NCBI RefSeq assembly: GCF_007279655.1
Contig: NZ_QKWN01000004.1
Span: 1 to 64,000 of the forward strand
Direction: 5' to 3'
DNA: 64,000 nt
Source: Robertkochia solimangrovi
Lineage (GTDB): Bacteria > Bacteroidota > Bacteroidia > Flavobacteriales > Flavobacteriaceae
The notes below the pieces were generated by a model. The model did no database searches. It was not told where the DNA came from and saw only the letters and a program-made list of their open reading frames with translations. The position numbers and the translations under genes were made by a program. This document shows positions 39,518-48,821 of the stretch, piece after piece; position 1 is the first letter of the stretch; each line of letters starts with the position of its first letter.

Positions 39518-39970
39518 TTATAAACTTACTGCTTCTCCTCCTGCTGCTTCAATAGCCTCTTTAGCGCTTGCAGTAAATTTATGTACAGATACTTTTAATT
39601 TAGATTTGAGTTCTCCACCGCCAAGGATCTTCACAAGGTCGCTGGTTTTGGCAAGTTTGTTAGCCACAAGAACGTCTAAATCAACAGTGTCTGTAACTAC
39701 CCCTTTGTCAACCAATTCCTGCAACTTATTCAGATTGATCCCAACGTATTCCTTTCTGTTAATGTTGTTAAAACCGAACTTAGGAACACGTCTTTGAAGT
39801 GGCATCTGACCACCTTCAAATCCGATTTTCTTAGAGTATCCTGAGCGTGATTTAGCTCCTTTGTGACCTCTTGTTGAAGTACCACCTTTACCGGAACCTT
39901 CTCCTCTACCTACTCTTTTTCCGTCCTTATGAACTGAACCTTCAGCTGGTTGTAAGTTACTTAAATTCAT
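39518..39970 (-). CDS. rplO: 50S ribosomal protein L15
   Basis: A 150-residue protein deep in the 50S central region. The glycine-rich N-terminus (RVGRGEGSGKGGTSTRGHKG) and the C-terminal KVSVHKFTASAKEAIEAAGG are diagnostic. 13 nt after rpmD and 14 nt before secY. Confidence 0.98.
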   Translation of the reverse strand: MNLSNLQPAEGSVHKDGKRVGRGEGSGKGGTSTRGHKGAKSRSGYSKKIGFEGGQMPLQRRVPKFGFNNINRKEYVGINLNKLQELVDKGVVTDTVDLDVLVANKLAKTSDLVKILGGGELKSKLKVSVHKFTASAKEAIEAAGGEAVSL

Positions 39971-39983
39971 AACTATATTGTTA

Positions 39984-40163
39984 TTAAGCTTCTTCTACAG
40001 AAACTAAGTGTTCAACTTTTTTTACCATACCAAGGATGTTTGGTGTCGCTTCGTGTTCCACCACCTGGCCAATCTTAGTAAGACCTAGCGCCTCTAACGT
40101 TCTCTTCTGATTTTGAGGACGTTTAATGTTGCTTTTTACCTGTGTAACTTTAATCTTTCCCAT
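39984..40163 (-). CDS. rpmD: 50S ribosomal protein L30
   Basis: A 59-residue protein read directly from the minus strand. It starts MGKIKVTQVKSNIKRPQ and includes TLEALGLTKIGQVVEHE, the standard L30 core, ending in VSVEEA. Located in its usual place between rpsE (12 nt) and rplO (13 nt). Confidence 0.96.
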   Translation of the reverse strand: MGKIKVTQVKSNIKRPQNQKRTLEALGLTKIGQVVEHEATPNILGMVKKVEHLVSVEEA

Positions 40164-40175
40164 TTTATCCCTGAT

Positions 40176-40700
40176 TTATCCTTTAAAAACTTTCTCTAAA
40201 GAAATTCCTCGCTGAGCAGCAACAGTTCTAGCATCTCTCAATCGAAGTAAAGCATCGAATGTTGCTTTAACTACGTTATGAGGATTTGAAGAACCCTGCG
40301 ACTTAGAAAGTACGTCATGTACACCTACCGCTTCGAGTACCGCACGAACGGCACCACCTGCGATAACACCGGTACCGTGAGATGCCGGTTGAAGGTATAC
40401 GCGTGCACCTCCGAACTTACCTTTTTGTTCATGAGGTAAAGTACCTTTGATAAGCGGAATGCGTACCAGGTTTTTCTTTGCATCTTCAACGGCCTTTGAG
40501 ATAGCGTCAGCAACTTCCTTGGATTTACCAAGTCCGTGACCTACTACTCCGTCCTCATTACCAACTACAACGATAGCCGAGAAACCAAATGCTCTACCAC
40601 CCTTTGTAACTTTAGTAACTCTTTGTACGCCCACAAGACGGTCTTTCAACTCAAGTCCTCCGGGTTTTACTAACTCTACGTTTTTATATTCTTGATACAT
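40176..40700 (-). CDS. rpsE: 30S ribosomal protein S5
   Basis: A 174-residue protein at the mRNA entry, involved in decoding accuracy. The double-stranded RNA-binding N-terminal domain ([18 protein letters not shown]) leads into the C-terminal [34 protein letters not shown] region. 6 nt after rplR. Confidence 0.98.
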   Translation of the reverse strand: MYQEYKNVELVKPGGLELKDRLVGVQRVTKVTKGGRAFGFSAIVVVGNEDGVVGHGLGKSKEVADAISKAVEDAKKNLVRIPLIKGTLPHEQKGKFGGARVYLQPASHGTGVIAGGAVRAVLEAVGVHDVLSKSQGSSNPHNVVKATFDALLRLRDARTVAAQRGISLEKVFKG

Positions 40701-40706
40701 AATTTC

Positions 40707-41063
40707 TTAGAATTTAAGTCCTGCTTCTCTGGCACCTTCCGCCAATGATTTAACTCTACCATGATACAAGTAACCACCTCTGTCGAAGTTGATAACTTCA
40801 TACCCGGCTTTAAGCGCTTTCTCTCCGATTGCTTTCCCTACAAGGGCAGCGATCTCGAGCTTGGTACCGGTTGCAGCACTAATCTCTTTATCTCTTGATG
40901 ATGCAGATAACAGGGTAACTCCCGCGTTATCGTCGATCAACTGAGCATAAATCTCCTTATTACTTCTGTAAACAGCCAGCCTAGGTCTGGTTTCAGTTCC
41001 TGAAACCACCTTACGGATCCTGCTTTTAATTCTCTGTCTTCTTTCAGTCTTTGATAATGCCAT
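40707..41063 (-). CDS. rplR: 50S ribosomal protein L18
   Basis: A 118-residue 5S rRNA-binding protein. Typical are the N-terminal [13 protein letters not shown] and [20 protein letters not shown] strands and the C-terminal [24 protein letters not shown]. 11 nt after rplF. Confidence 0.98.
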   Translation of the reverse strand: MALSKTERRQRIKSRIRKVVSGTETRPRLAVYRSNKEIYAQLIDDNAGVTLLSASSRDKEISAATGTKLEIAALVGKAIGEKALKAGYEVINFDRGGYLYHGRVKSLAEGAREAGLKF

Positions 41064-41074
41064 AATGCTAATTA

Positions 41075-41617
41075 TTAAGCTGATTTACCTGCTTTTCTTC
41101 TTAATTGCTCTCCTACGAATTTCACACCTTTTCCTTTGTAAGGCTCAGGCTTACGGAAAGAGCGAATTTTTGCAGCCACCTGACCAACTAATTGTTTGTC
41201 ATGTGAAGTCAGTTTTACGATAGGATTCTTACCTTTTTCAGATATGGTCTCCACCTTTACTTCAGGTGCAAGATCAAGTACGATATTGTGAGAGAATCCC
41301 AGTGCAATATCAAGTTTCTGACCCTGGTTGCTGGCTCTGTAACCAACACCTACCAATTCCAATTCTTTGGTGAAGCCTTTTGAAACACCTTCAACCATGT
41401 TGTTAAGCAACGATCTGTAAAGACCATGCTTTGACTTAACATCTTTATTCTCTGAGGAACGCTCCAGAACGATAGTACCTTCTTCAACCTTTACGTTGAT
41501 ATCAGATATCTTCTGGGTAAGTTCTCCGAGTTTACCTTTTACGGTAACTTCGTCATCTTTAATATCTACAGTAACTCCTTCTGGAATTACTATCGGACTA
41601 TTACCAATTCTTGACAT
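41075..41617 (-). CDS. rplF: 50S ribosomal protein L6
   Basis: A 180-residue two-domain protein next to the factor-binding centre. The start [15 protein letters not shown] and the C-terminal signature [21 protein letters not shown] are diagnostic. 19 nt after rpsH. Confidence 0.98.
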   Translation of the reverse strand: MSRIGNSPIVIPEGVTVDIKDDEVTVKGKLGELTQKISDINVKVEEGTIVLERSSENKDVKSKHGLYRSLLNNMVEGVSKGFTKELELVGVGYRASNQGQKLDIALGFSHNIVLDLAPEVKVETISEKGKNPIVKLTSHDKQLVGQVAAKIRSFRKPEPYKGKGVKFVGEQLRRKAGKSA

Positions 41618-41636
41618 TTCCTTTTGTCTTTAATTA

Positions 41637-42035
41637 TTAGTAAACGTAACACAACACTTCACCTCCAACGTTCTCTGCCTTGGCTTGTTTGCTGGTCATA
41701 ACTCCGTGAGAAGTTGAAACGATCGCAATTCCAAGTCCGTTAAGAACACGCGGTAATTCATCTTTTCCGATATACTTACGTAGACCGGGCTTACTTACTC
41801 GCTGGATACTTCTGATCACAGGCTCTTTTGTTGCTTTGTCATATTTCAAAGCAATTTTGATAGTACCCTGAACGGTATCTTCTTCGAATTTGTAACTTAA
41901 GATATACCCTTGATCAAATAAGATCTTAGTAATCTCTTTCTTAAGGTTCGAAGCAGGGATCTCTACCACTCTGTGGCCAGCGCTGTTAGCGTTTCTAATC
42001 CTTGTTAAATAATCTGCTATAGGATCTGTATACAT
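41637..42035 (-). CDS. rpsH: 30S ribosomal protein S8
   Basis: A 132-residue protein binding 16S helix 21; in E. coli it also represses the spc operon. The start [17 protein letters not shown] and the C-terminal [30 protein letters not shown] are characteristic. No S8-operator-like RNA was recognised nearby. Confidence 0.98.
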   Translation of the reverse strand: MYTDPIADYLTRIRNANSAGHRVVEIPASNLKKEITKILFDQGYILSYKFEEDTVQGTIKIALKYDKATKEPVIRSIQRVSKPGLRKYIGKDELPRVLNGLGIAIVSTSHGVMTSKQAKAENVGGEVLCYVY

Positions 42036-42054
42036 CTTTTATCCTTTTAAACTT

Positions 42055-42324
42055 TTACCAACTTGCTTTTTTAACTCCCGGAATCAAACCTTTGTTGGCC
42101 ATCTCTCTGAACATTACACGAGAGATACCGAAAGTACGCATATAACCCCTTGGTCTTCCGGTTAATTTACAACGATTGTGTAAACGTACCGGTGAAGAAT
42201 TCTTAGGTAGCTTTTGTAGTGCTTCGTAGTCTCCAGCCTCTTTTAGAGCCTTTCTCTTCTCAGCATATTTATCTACCAATTCTTGTCTTTTAACCTCGCG
42301 GGCTTTCATTGATTCTTTAGCCAT
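42055..42324 (-). CDS. rpsN: 30S ribosomal protein S14 (zinc-free form)
   Basis: An 89-residue S14 of the long, zinc-free type: only one cysteine is present and there is no CxxC pair. Core segments are [18 protein letters not shown] and the C-terminal [11 protein letters not shown]. It is 2 nt after rplE. Confidence 0.98.
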   Translation of the reverse strand: MAKESMKAREVKRQELVDKYAEKRKALKEAGDYEALQKLPKNSSPVRLHNRCKLTGRPRGYMRTFGISRVMFREMANKGLIPGVKKASW

Positions 42325-42326
42325 AC

Positions 42327-42878
42327 TTAATTCTTTTTAAAAGGTAATCCTAATTCGCTTAATAATGATTTCGCTTCCTTATCGGTGTCAGCAGAGGTTA
42401 CGAAAGTAATATCCATACCGGCAACTTTGTTAACCTTGTCGATATTGATCTCAGGGAAAATGATCTGCTCAGTTACCCCCAGGTTATAATTACCTCTACC
42501 ATCAAAACCATTAGCCTTGATACCATTAAAATCTCTTACACGTGGTAAAGCTGAAGTAATCAATCTGTCCAGGAACTCATACATTCTTTCTCCGCGTAAA
42601 GTTACTTTTGCCCCGATCGGCATACCTTTACGAAGTTTGAAAGAAGCAACGTCCTTTTTAGAAATTGTTGCTACTGCCTTCTGACCAGAAATCTGAGTTA
42701 ATTCATCAACTGCATATTCGATCAGTTTTTTGTCAGCAACAGCTGCTCCAACCCCACGGCTAATTACAATCTTCTTAAGTTTAGGCACCTGCATTACGTT
42801 GCTATACCCAAACTCTTCAGTAAGAGCAGCGATTACGCGCTCTTTATATTCTTGTTTTAATCTTGGAATGTAAGCCAT
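42327..42878 (-). CDS. rplE: 50S ribosomal protein L5
   Basis: A 183-residue 5S rRNA-binding protein that bridges to S13 in the 30S head. Diagnostic regions are [34 protein letters not shown] and [14 protein letters not shown]. 2 nt after rplX. Confidence 0.98.
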   Translation of the reverse strand: MAYIPRLKQEYKERVIAALTEEFGYSNVMQVPKLKKIVISRGVGAAVADKKLIEYAVDELTQISGQKAVATISKKDVASFKLRKGMPIGAKVTLRGERMYEFLDRLITSALPRVRDFNGIKANGFDGRGNYNLGVTEQIIFPEINIDKVNKVAGMDITFVTSADTDKEAKSLLSELGLPFKKN

Positions 42879-42880
42879 AA

Positions 42881-43195
42881 TTAAATTACTTCATTAGATT
42901 TTTTAGAAAATCTTACTTTCTTACCATCTCTCTCTTCATATCCAACTCTCGTAGTCTCTCCTGATTTAGGATCGATTAATGAAAGGTTAGAGATATGAAT
43001 AGGAGCTTCTTTCTTAACGATTCCTCCCTGAGGATTTTTGGCGCTAGGCTTTTCGTGCTTAGATACCAGGTTCACACCCTCAACAATCGCTTTGTTCTTT
43101 TCACGATCTACGCGAAGTACTGTACCTTCTGATCCTTTATGATCACCGGCAATTACTTTTACCGTATCTCCTGATTTTATCTTTAGTTTTATCAT
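42881..43195 (-). CDS. rplX: 50S ribosomal protein L24
   Basis: A 104-residue assembly-initiating protein with a KOW motif near the start ([21 protein letters not shown]). The H-x-SNLSLIDP segment is also present. 14 nt after rplN. Confidence 0.97.
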   Translation of the reverse strand: MIKLKIKSGDTVKVIAGDHKGSEGTVLRVDREKNKAIVEGVNLVSKHEKPSAKNPQGGIVKKEAPIHISNLSLIDPKSGETTRVGYEERDGKKVRFSKKSNEVI

Positions 43196-43209
43196 CTCTA
43201 ATCGCTGTA

Positions 43210-43578
43210 TTAAAGCACCTCTGGCGCTAATGATACAATTTTCATAAACTGCTTGTCACGAAGCTCTCTCGCAACAGGTCCGAATACACGGGTTCCGCGC
43301 ATCTCTCCTGCAGGATTCAGCAGTACACAAGCATTATCATCAAAACGAATGTAAGATCCGTCAGGTCTTCTTACTTCTTTCTTGGTACGAACAACCACTG
43401 CGGTAGATACCTGTCCTTTCTTAACGTTTCCGTTTGGAGTGGCATCTTTTACAGTAACAACGATCTTGTCACCCACAGAAGCGTATCTCTTTTTAGTACC
43501 TCCTAACACACGGATAGCTAAAACTTCTTTAGCCCCTGTGTTGTCTGCAACTTTTAATCTAGATTCCTGTTGTACCAT
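43210..43578 (-). CDS. rplN: 50S ribosomal protein L14
   Basis: A 122-residue protein at the subunit interface contacting 16S h14. The start [19 protein letters not shown] and the central [20 protein letters not shown] are diagnostic. 2 nt after rpsQ. Confidence 0.98.
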   Translation of the reverse strand: MVQQESRLKVADNTGAKEVLAIRVLGGTKKRYASVGDKIVVTVKDATPNGNVKKGQVSTAVVVRTKKEVRRPDGSYIRFDDNACVLLNPAGEMRGTRVFGPVARELRDKQFMKIVSLAPEVL

Positions 43579-43580
43579 AA

Positions 43581-43838
43581 TTATTTAGCTCTTTCAATGA
43601 TTTCAACTAATCTCCAACATTTGGTTTTACTCATAGGCTTAGTTTCCATAATCCTAACTGTATCTCCAATATTGCAATCTTCTTTTTCGTCGTGTGCAAC
43701 ATATTTCTTAGTTTTCAACACGAACTTACCGTACATAGGGTGTTTCACTCGTTTAACCTCAGAAACCACGATTGATTTCTGCATTTTATTACTGGTAACT
43801 ACCCCTATTCTTTCTTTTCTTAAATTTCTGTTTTCCAT
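43581..43838 (-). CDS. rpsQ: 30S ribosomal protein S17
   Basis: An 85-residue early-assembly 16S-binding OB-fold protein. Typical start [20 protein letters not shown] and the signature [16 protein letters not shown]. 17 nt after rpmC. Confidence 0.98.
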   Translation of the reverse strand: MENRNLRKERIGVVTSNKMQKSIVVSEVKRVKHPMYGKFVLKTKKYVAHDEKEDCNIGDTVRIMETKPMSKTKCWRLVEIIERAK

Positions 43839-43855
43839 CTCTTAGCAGAATCGAA

Positions 43856-44047
43856 TTATTGTAATTCTCTTTTTGTAAGCTCTGTTGCCAATCTGGCTAC
43901 CGTTCTTCTGGTTGATCTCAGTTGAATCGGATTCTCTAATGGCGTAATTGTATGAGCCAATTTAAGATCTGCGTATTGTTTCTTATAAACACCAAGCTGT
44001 TCCTGAAGTTCAGCTGTAGATAATTCTCTGATTTCTGATTGTTTCAT
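43856..44047 (-). CDS. rpmC: 50S ribosomal protein L29
   Basis: A 63-residue helical hairpin protein near the exit tunnel, where SRP and trigger factor dock. Recognised by the IRELSTAELQEQL start and the RSTRRTVARLATELTKRE end, and by its place between rplP and rpsQ. Confidence 0.97.
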   Translation of the reverse strand: MKQSEIRELSTAELQEQLGVYKKQYADLKLAHTITPLENPIQLRSTRRTVARLATELTKRELQ

Positions 44048-44062
44048 TACCTTACAATTTTA

Positions 44063-44482
44063 TTAAGCTGAGTAATCTCTGGCTACAACGAATTTGGTTT
44101 TTACCGGTAGTTTCTGAGCTGCTAGACGAAGTGCTTCTTTAGCAACATCTAGTGGCACACCACCTACTTCAAACATGATTCGACCTGGTTTAACAACTGC
44201 TGCCCAATATTCAGGAGCACCTTTACCTTTACCCATACGCACCTCTAAAGGCTTTTTAGTGATAGGTTTGTCCGGGAAAATTTTAATCCATAATTGCCCC
44301 TCTCTTTTCATAAAACGAGTTGCAGCAACACGCGCAGCCTCGATCTGACGAGAAGTGATAAAAGACGAATCTAGTGATTTTATTCCGAACATACCGTTTG
44401 AAAGCTCGTGTCCTCTCTGAGAAACACCTTTCATACGGCCTTTCTGCTGCTTACGGTATTTTGTTCTTTTAGGCTGTAACAT
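44063..44482 (-). CDS. rplP: 50S ribosomal protein L16
   Basis: A 139-residue protein near the peptidyl-transferase centre and A-site tRNA elbow. The start [19 protein letters not shown] and the [20 protein letters not shown] segment are diagnostic. 19 nt after rpsC. Confidence 0.98.
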   Translation of the reverse strand: MLQPKRTKYRKQQKGRMKGVSQRGHELSNGMFGIKSLDSSFITSRQIEAARVAATRFMKREGQLWIKIFPDKPITKKPLEVRMGKGKGAPEYWAAVVKPGRIMFEVGGVPLDVAKEALRLAAQKLPVKTKFVVARDYSA

Positions 44483-44501
44483 TTTTCTTTAATTTAAAAA
44501 A

Positions 44502-45224
44502 TTACTTTCTACGACGAGATTTGTTTCTTCCTCCACCGGCATTGTTACCGCCTTTACCCTGCTTCTTAGACATTCCTGTCAGAGGGGAAAGATCACGTTT
44601 ACCGTAAACCTCGCCTTTCATGATCCACACTTTAATTCCGAGTCTACCATAAGTGGTATGAGCTTCGTGAAGTGCATAATCAATGTCAGCTCTGAATGTT
44701 GACAATGGAATACGACCATCTTTGTAAGACTCTGAACGCGCCATTTCAGCTCCATTCAAACGTCCTGAGATCATAACCTTGATACCTTCGGCGTTCATTC
44801 TCATCGCAGCAGCGATAGCCATTTTGATTGCACGTCTGTAAGAGATTCTGTTCTCTATCTGACGAGCGATGCTTGCTGCAACAAGGTTAGCATCAAGTTC
44901 TGGTCTTTTGATCTCAAAGATATTGATCTGTACTTCCTTGTCGGTGATCTTTTTAAGCTCTTCTTTCAGCTTGTCTACCTCCTGACCGCCTTTACCGATA
45001 ATGATACCAGGTCTTGCAGTGGTGATAGTAACGGTTACAAGCTTAAGCGTACGCTCGATGATCACTCTTGATACACTCGCTTTAGACAGACGCGCATGGA
45101 TATACTTTCTGATCTTATCATCCTCAGCAAGTTTATCTCCATAGTCATTACCTCCGTACCAGTTAGATTCCCATCCTCTGATGATACCAAGGCGATTTCC
45201 GATTGGATTTGTTTTTTGTCCCAT
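44502..45224 (-). CDS. rpsC: 30S ribosomal protein S3
   Basis: A 240-residue protein of the mRNA entry channel. The KH domain contains [16 protein letters not shown], and the C-terminal domain begins with [14 protein letters not shown]. The last 20 residues form a Gly/Lys/Arg-rich tail. 13 nt after rplV. Confidence 0.98.
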   Translation of the reverse strand: MGQKTNPIGNRLGIIRGWESNWYGGNDYGDKLAEDDKIRKYIHARLSKASVSRVIIERTLKLVTVTITTARPGIIIGKGGQEVDKLKEELKKITDKEVQINIFEIKRPELDANLVAASIARQIENRISYRRAIKMAIAAAMRMNAEGIKVMISGRLNGAEMARSESYKDGRIPLSTFRADIDYALHEAHTTYGRLGIKVWIMKGEVYGKRDLSPLTGMSKKQGKGGNNAGGGRNKSRRRK

Positions 45225-45237
45225 ACTGTTTATCTAA

Positions 45238-45645
45238 TTAACTTTGAGTGTTATTGTTAGCTCCAAGCACTAATGTTACATGATTGGAACGTTTTCTAAT
45301 TCTATGCGCACGACCCTGTGGAGCTGGACGTAGTCTTTTCAACATACTTCCACCGTCAACACGGATCTCTTTCACGAATAAATCAGCATCTTCCAGACTA
45401 GCCTCTTCGTTCTTAGCCTGCCAGTTAGCGATTGCCGATAACAACAGTTTCTCAAGACGACGAGATGCCTCTTTCTGACTGAATTTCAAAATAGCAAGTG
45501 CCTTTTCCACCTTCTGACCTCTAACCTGATCAGCTACAAGTCTCATTTTACGAGGTGAAGTCGGGCAGTTATTCAACTTTGCAAACGCCAAGCTCTTCTT
45601 GGCCTCTTTCATTTGCTCTGCTTTCTCTTTTTTACGAACTCCCAT
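45238..45645 (-). CDS. rplV: 50S ribosomal protein L22
   Basis: A 135-residue protein whose beta-hairpin lines the exit tunnel. The core [19 protein letters not shown] and the hairpin-to-C-terminus [19 protein letters not shown] match the family. 9 nt after rpsS. Confidence 0.98.
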   Translation of the reverse strand: MGVRKKEKAEQMKEAKKSLAFAKLNNCPTSPRKMRLVADQVRGQKVEKALAILKFSQKEASRRLEKLLLSAIANWQAKNEEASLEDADLFVKEIRVDGGSMLKRLRPAPQGRAHRIRKRSNHVTLVLGANNNTQS

Positions 45646-45654
45646 GGCTACTTA

Positions 45655-45933
45655 TTATTTTTTTCCTTTATTTTTTGCACCAGCATGCCCACGGAATGAA
45701 CGTGTTGGTGAAAATTCTCCTAACTTATGCCCTACCATGTTCTCTGTAACATATACAGGAACAAATTGGCGGCCATTATGAACGGCTATGGTCTGACCTA
45801 CGAAATCCGGAGTAATCATAGATGCTCTGGACCAGGTTTTGATAACCGTCTTCTTACCAGATTCAACATTCTGTTGAACTTTTTTCTCTAAACTATAGTG
45901 AACGTAAGGTCCTTTTTTTAGTGAACGTGCCAT
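45655..45933 (-). CDS. rpsS: 30S ribosomal protein S19
   Basis: A 92-residue head protein that pairs with S13. The start [19 protein letters not shown] and the signature [19 protein letters not shown] are diagnostic. 11 nt after rplB. Confidence 0.98.
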   Translation of the reverse strand: MARSLKKGPYVHYSLEKKVQQNVESGKKTVIKTWSRASMITPDFVGQTIAVHNGRQFVPVYVTENMVGHKLGEFSPTRSFRGHAGAKNKGKK

Positions 45934-45944
45934 CTTTTAAATCT

Positions 45945-46769
45945 TTATTTCTTTCTACGTTCTATTATATACTTGTTACTAGCTTTCGCTTTAGCTCTTG
46001 TTCTAAAGCCTTTAGCAGGTATTCCGTTTCTAGATCTTGGATGACCTCCGGAAGCTCTACCTTCACCACCACCCATCGGGTGATCAACAGGGTTCATAAC
46101 AACTGGTCTTGTTCTTGGTCTTCTACCTAACCATCTGCTTCTACCTGCTTTACCTGAAACGATCAGCTGGTGATCTGAGTTAGACACCGCACCGATTGTT
46201 GCTAAACACTCTACAAGGATCATTCTGGTTTCACCTGAAGGAAGTTTGATAGTAGCATATTTACCATCTCTTGCCATCAGCTGTGCAAAAGCACCTGCAG
46301 AACGAGCCATAACCGCACCCTGTCCAGGACGCAGCTCAATACAAGATATAATAGTACCAAGTGGCACTTCGCTCAATGGCATTGCGTTTCCGATCTCAGG
46401 AGCAACACCGCTACCGGATGCGATAGTCTGACCTACCTGCATACCATTCTGAGCGATCACATAACTCTTTTCTCCGTCTGTATAAACGATCAACGCAATA
46501 AACGCAGTTCTGTTTGGATCGTACTGAATCGACTCAATAGTAGCTTCAACTCCTGTTTTAACTCTTTTGAAATCGATAATACGATACTTCTTCTTATGAC
46601 CACCACCGATATATCGCATGGTCATCTTTCCTTGACTGTTTCTACCTCCTGACTTTTTTAACGGAGCGAGCAAGCTCTTCTCCGGCTTATCAGTAGTAAC
46701 CGCGTCAAATCCGTTTACTACTCTAAATCGCTGTGCAGGAGTAACTGGTTTTAATTTTCTAACTGACAT
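45945..46769 (-). CDS. rplB: 50S ribosomal protein L2
   Basis: A 274-residue protein essential for subunit association and the peptidyl-transferase centre. The C-terminal signature [18 protein letters not shown], including the conserved His, is intact. The start [16 protein letters not shown] is typical. 13 nt after rplW. Confidence 0.98.
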   Translation of the reverse strand: MSVRKLKPVTPAQRFRVVNGFDAVTTDKPEKSLLAPLKKSGGRNSQGKMTMRYIGGGHKKKYRIIDFKRVKTGVEATIESIQYDPNRTAFIALIVYTDGEKSYVIAQNGMQVGQTIASGSGVAPEIGNAMPLSEVPLGTIISCIELRPGQGAVMARSAGAFAQLMARDGKYATIKLPSGETRMILVECLATIGAVSNSDHQLIVSGKAGRSRWLGRRPRTRPVVMNPVDHPMGGGEGRASGGHPRSRNGIPAKGFRTRAKAKASNKYIIERRKK

Positions 46770-46782
46770 TTCTTGTCTTTAC

Positions 46783-47073
46783 TTATATATTACTATAAAA
46801 ATCAATAATATCTCCTTCTGCAACCTGAATAACAGCTTTCTTGAAAGAATTTGTCTTTCCATGCTGAATTCCGGTTTTTGTATAACGGGTACTTCTTCTA
46901 GGACCGTAATTCATAGTACGAACCTTTTCAACAGAAACCCCGTATGCAGCTTCAACAGCATCCTTGATCTGCAGCTTGTTAGCATTAGAATCAACGATGA
47001 AACCATAACGATTGTTCAACTCGCTGTCAGCGGTTGCTTTTTCCGTAATAATAGGCTTAATTAACACACTCAT
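46783..47073 (-). CDS. rplW: 50S ribosomal protein L23
   Basis: A 96-residue exit-tunnel protein that docks trigger factor and SRP. The family core is VLIKPIITEKATADSELNNRYGF split over two strands, with NKLQIKDAVEAAYGVSVEKV. 7 nt after rplD. Confidence 0.97.
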   Translation of the reverse strand: MSVLIKPIITEKATADSELNNRYGFIVDSNANKLQIKDAVEAAYGVSVEKVRTMNYGPRRSTRYTKTGIQHGKTNSFKKAVIQVAEGDIIDFYSNI

Positions 47074-47080
47074 CGGTTTC

Positions 47081-47710
47081 TTATTTACTTAAATTCGACT
47101 CAATACGCTCCAGAGAACCCTCTAAAAGCACTATATTATTTGCGTTTACAATTTTGTAAGTGTTTAATTCTGAGGCAGTTACGACTTCAGACCCCTTCAA
47201 ATTGCGCGACGACAAATATACGTTATTATTTGAATCACCCAAGACAAACAGTGATTTTTTGCTTTCTAACCCTAAGGCTTTCAGCACAGAAGCGAAATCT
47301 TTAGTTTTTGGCGCTTCGAAGTTGAAGTCTTCTACCACAACTATTGAATTGTCTTTCGCTTTTAAAGTAAGTGCCGATTTTCTAGCTAACTTCTTAAGGT
47401 TTTTATTCAATTTCTGAGTGTAGTCTTTTGGTCTTGGACCAAAAATTCTACCACCTCCTTTGAAAACCGGAGATTTGATACTTCCCGCTCTCGCAGTACC
47501 GGTTCCCTTTTGCTTCTTGATCTTACGGGTACTTCCCGCGATCTCTGCTCTTTCTTTGGATTTGTGAGTACCCTGACGCTGATTAGCAAGATATTGTTTA
47601 ACATCCAGGTAAACCGCGTGCTTGCTAGGCTCTACACTAAAAACCGCGTCAGAAAGTGTTACCTTTCTTCCGGTTTCTTTTCCTTTAATATCTAATACTG
47701 CTACTTCCAT
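47081..47710 (-). CDS. rplD: 50S ribosomal protein L4
   Basis: A 209-residue protein whose loop reaches the exit tunnel; in gamma-proteobacteria L4 also represses the S10 operon. The loop segment [21 protein letters not shown] is visible. I choose the ATG at 47710, which overlaps the rplC TAA by one base (TAATG). An upstream ATG at 47755 would overlap rplC by 46 nt and lacks family support. Confidence 0.97.
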   Translation of the reverse strand: MEVAVLDIKGKETGRKVTLSDAVFSVEPSKHAVYLDVKQYLANQRQGTHKSKERAEIAGSTRKIKKQKGTGTARAGSIKSPVFKGGGRIFGPRPKDYTQKLNKNLKKLARKSALTLKAKDNSIVVVEDFNFEAPKTKDFASVLKALGLESKKSLFVLGDSNNNVYLSSRNLKGSEVVTASELNTYKIVNANNIVLLEGSLERIESNLSK

Positions 47711-48327
47711 TACTTCTGAATGATTACATAAGCATTTTTGTGACCTGGAACACAACCTTTAACAACGATAAGGTTTTTCTCAGGAACCACTTTCAATACT
47801 CTTAGGTTTTGTACTGTTACTTTCTCTGCACCCATTTGCCCAGCCATTCTCATTCCTTTGAATACACGAGCAGGATAAGATGCAGCACCGATAGATCCGG
47901 GAGCTCTCAAACGGTTATGTTGACCGTGAGTAGCCTGTCCAACACCACCAAAACCGTGACGCTTAACAACACCCTGAAAACCTTTACCTTTTGAAGTACC
48001 GGTTACATCCACAAATTCTCCAGCAACAAATTCCTCAACAGTTACTGTATCTCCTAATTTATACTCTCCAACAAACTCCTTGAATTCGACAACTTTTTTC
48101 TTAGGAGAAACCCCTGCTTTCTTTGCATGGCCTAATTCAGCCTTATTAGCACGTTTTTCTGCCTTGTCATCGAAACCAAGTTGAAGAGCTTCATACCCGT
48201 CAACCTCCATGGTTCTGACTTGGGTAACTACGCATGGCCCTGCCTCAATTACAGTACACGGAATGTTCTTTCCGTTCTCATCAAAGATGCTGGTCATACC
48301 AATTTTCTTTCCAATTAACCCAGACAT
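47710..48327 (-). CDS. rplC: 50S ribosomal protein L3
   Basis: A 205-residue early-assembly protein near the peptidyl-transferase centre. The start [21 protein letters not shown] and the signature [20 protein letters not shown] are diagnostic. It follows a 177-nt structured gap after rpsJ, unlike all other junctions in the cluster. Confidence 0.98.
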   Translation of the reverse strand: MSGLIGKKIGMTSIFDENGKNIPCTVIEAGPCVVTQVRTMEVDGYEALQLGFDDKAEKRANKAELGHAKKAGVSPKKKVVEFKEFVGEYKLGDTVTVEEFVAGEFVDVTGTSKGKGFQGVVKRHGFGGVGQATHGQHNRLRAPGSIGAASYPARVFKGMRMAGQMGAEKVTVQNLRVLKVVPEKNLIVVKGCVPGHKNAYVIIQK

Positions 48328-48504
48328 TTTAATTTAATTTAATGACCTGATCCGATTATCGGCCAGATCGGTTTGTTACTAAATACTTCTTTATTCAAAA
48401 AAATTCAGGGTCAAAAATACTTCAACCCTGAATGTATTTTTTCCGTTTTTCCTTCGCGAAACGCTCCGGACATGTAACCCGGACTTTTCAGTCCCGGTGT
48501 ATCA
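48328..48504 (-). promoter_or_regulatory. Structured rpsJ-rplC leader, possible attenuator
   Basis: This 177-nt gap lies inside the S10 region, where other junctions in this part are 1-22 nt. Read on the minus strand it holds three elements. First, a 9-bp hairpin with one mismatch and a GAAA tetraloop (48477-48498), just after the rpsJ stop. Second, a GC-rich stretch and a strong hairpin with T-run (48397-48433). Third, an imperfect dyad around 48345-48370, close to rplC. No TAnnTTTG promoter box was found in it, so rplC transcription probably depends on read-through. This would make the element an attenuator. Confidence 0.5.
48397..48433 (-). terminator. Terminator-like hairpin between rpsJ and rplC
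   Basis: A perfect 9-bp stem ATTCAGGGT / ACCCTGAAT with a 13-nt loop, followed on the minus strand by T7. It has the form of an intrinsic terminator, 72 nt after the rpsJ stop and 70 nt before the rplC ATG. Confidence 0.75.
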
Positions 48505-48810
48505 TTAAACTTTGATCTCTACCTCAACTCCACTTGGAAGCTCCAGCTTCATCAACGCATCGATAGTCTTTGATGAAGAAGAATAGATATCAAGAAGTCT
48601 TTTATAAGAACTCAATTGAAACTGTTCTCTCGACTTCTTGTTTACGTGAGGAGAACGAAGTACAGTAAAGATTTTCTTGTGCGTTGGTAACGGAATTGGT
48701 CCGGTTACAACTGCACCAGTGGTTTTCACTGTTTTAACGATCTTCTCAGCAGACTTATCCACGAGGTTATGATCGTATGATTTTAGTTTTATTCTGATCT
48801 TTTGACTCAT
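48505..48810 (-). CDS. rpsJ: 30S ribosomal protein S10
   Basis: A 101-residue head protein, also NusE in antitermination complexes elsewhere. The start [21 protein letters not shown] and the loop [28 protein letters not shown] across strands are diagnostic. It follows fusA by 11 nt, so it belongs to the str transcript. The hairpin downstream may separate it from rplC. Confidence 0.98.
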   Translation of the reverse strand: MSQKIRIKLKSYDHNLVDKSAEKIVKTVKTTGAVVTGPIPLPTHKKIFTVLRSPHVNKKSREQFQLSSYKRLLDIYSSSSKTIDALMKLELPSGVEVEIKV

Positions 48811-48821
48811 TTTCTTAAGAT

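Noticed and set aside
47081-47755. Longer L4 starting at 47755
   Set aside because: It would overlap rplC by 46 nt and add 15 residues with no family counterpart. The TAATG junction at 47710 is the better start.
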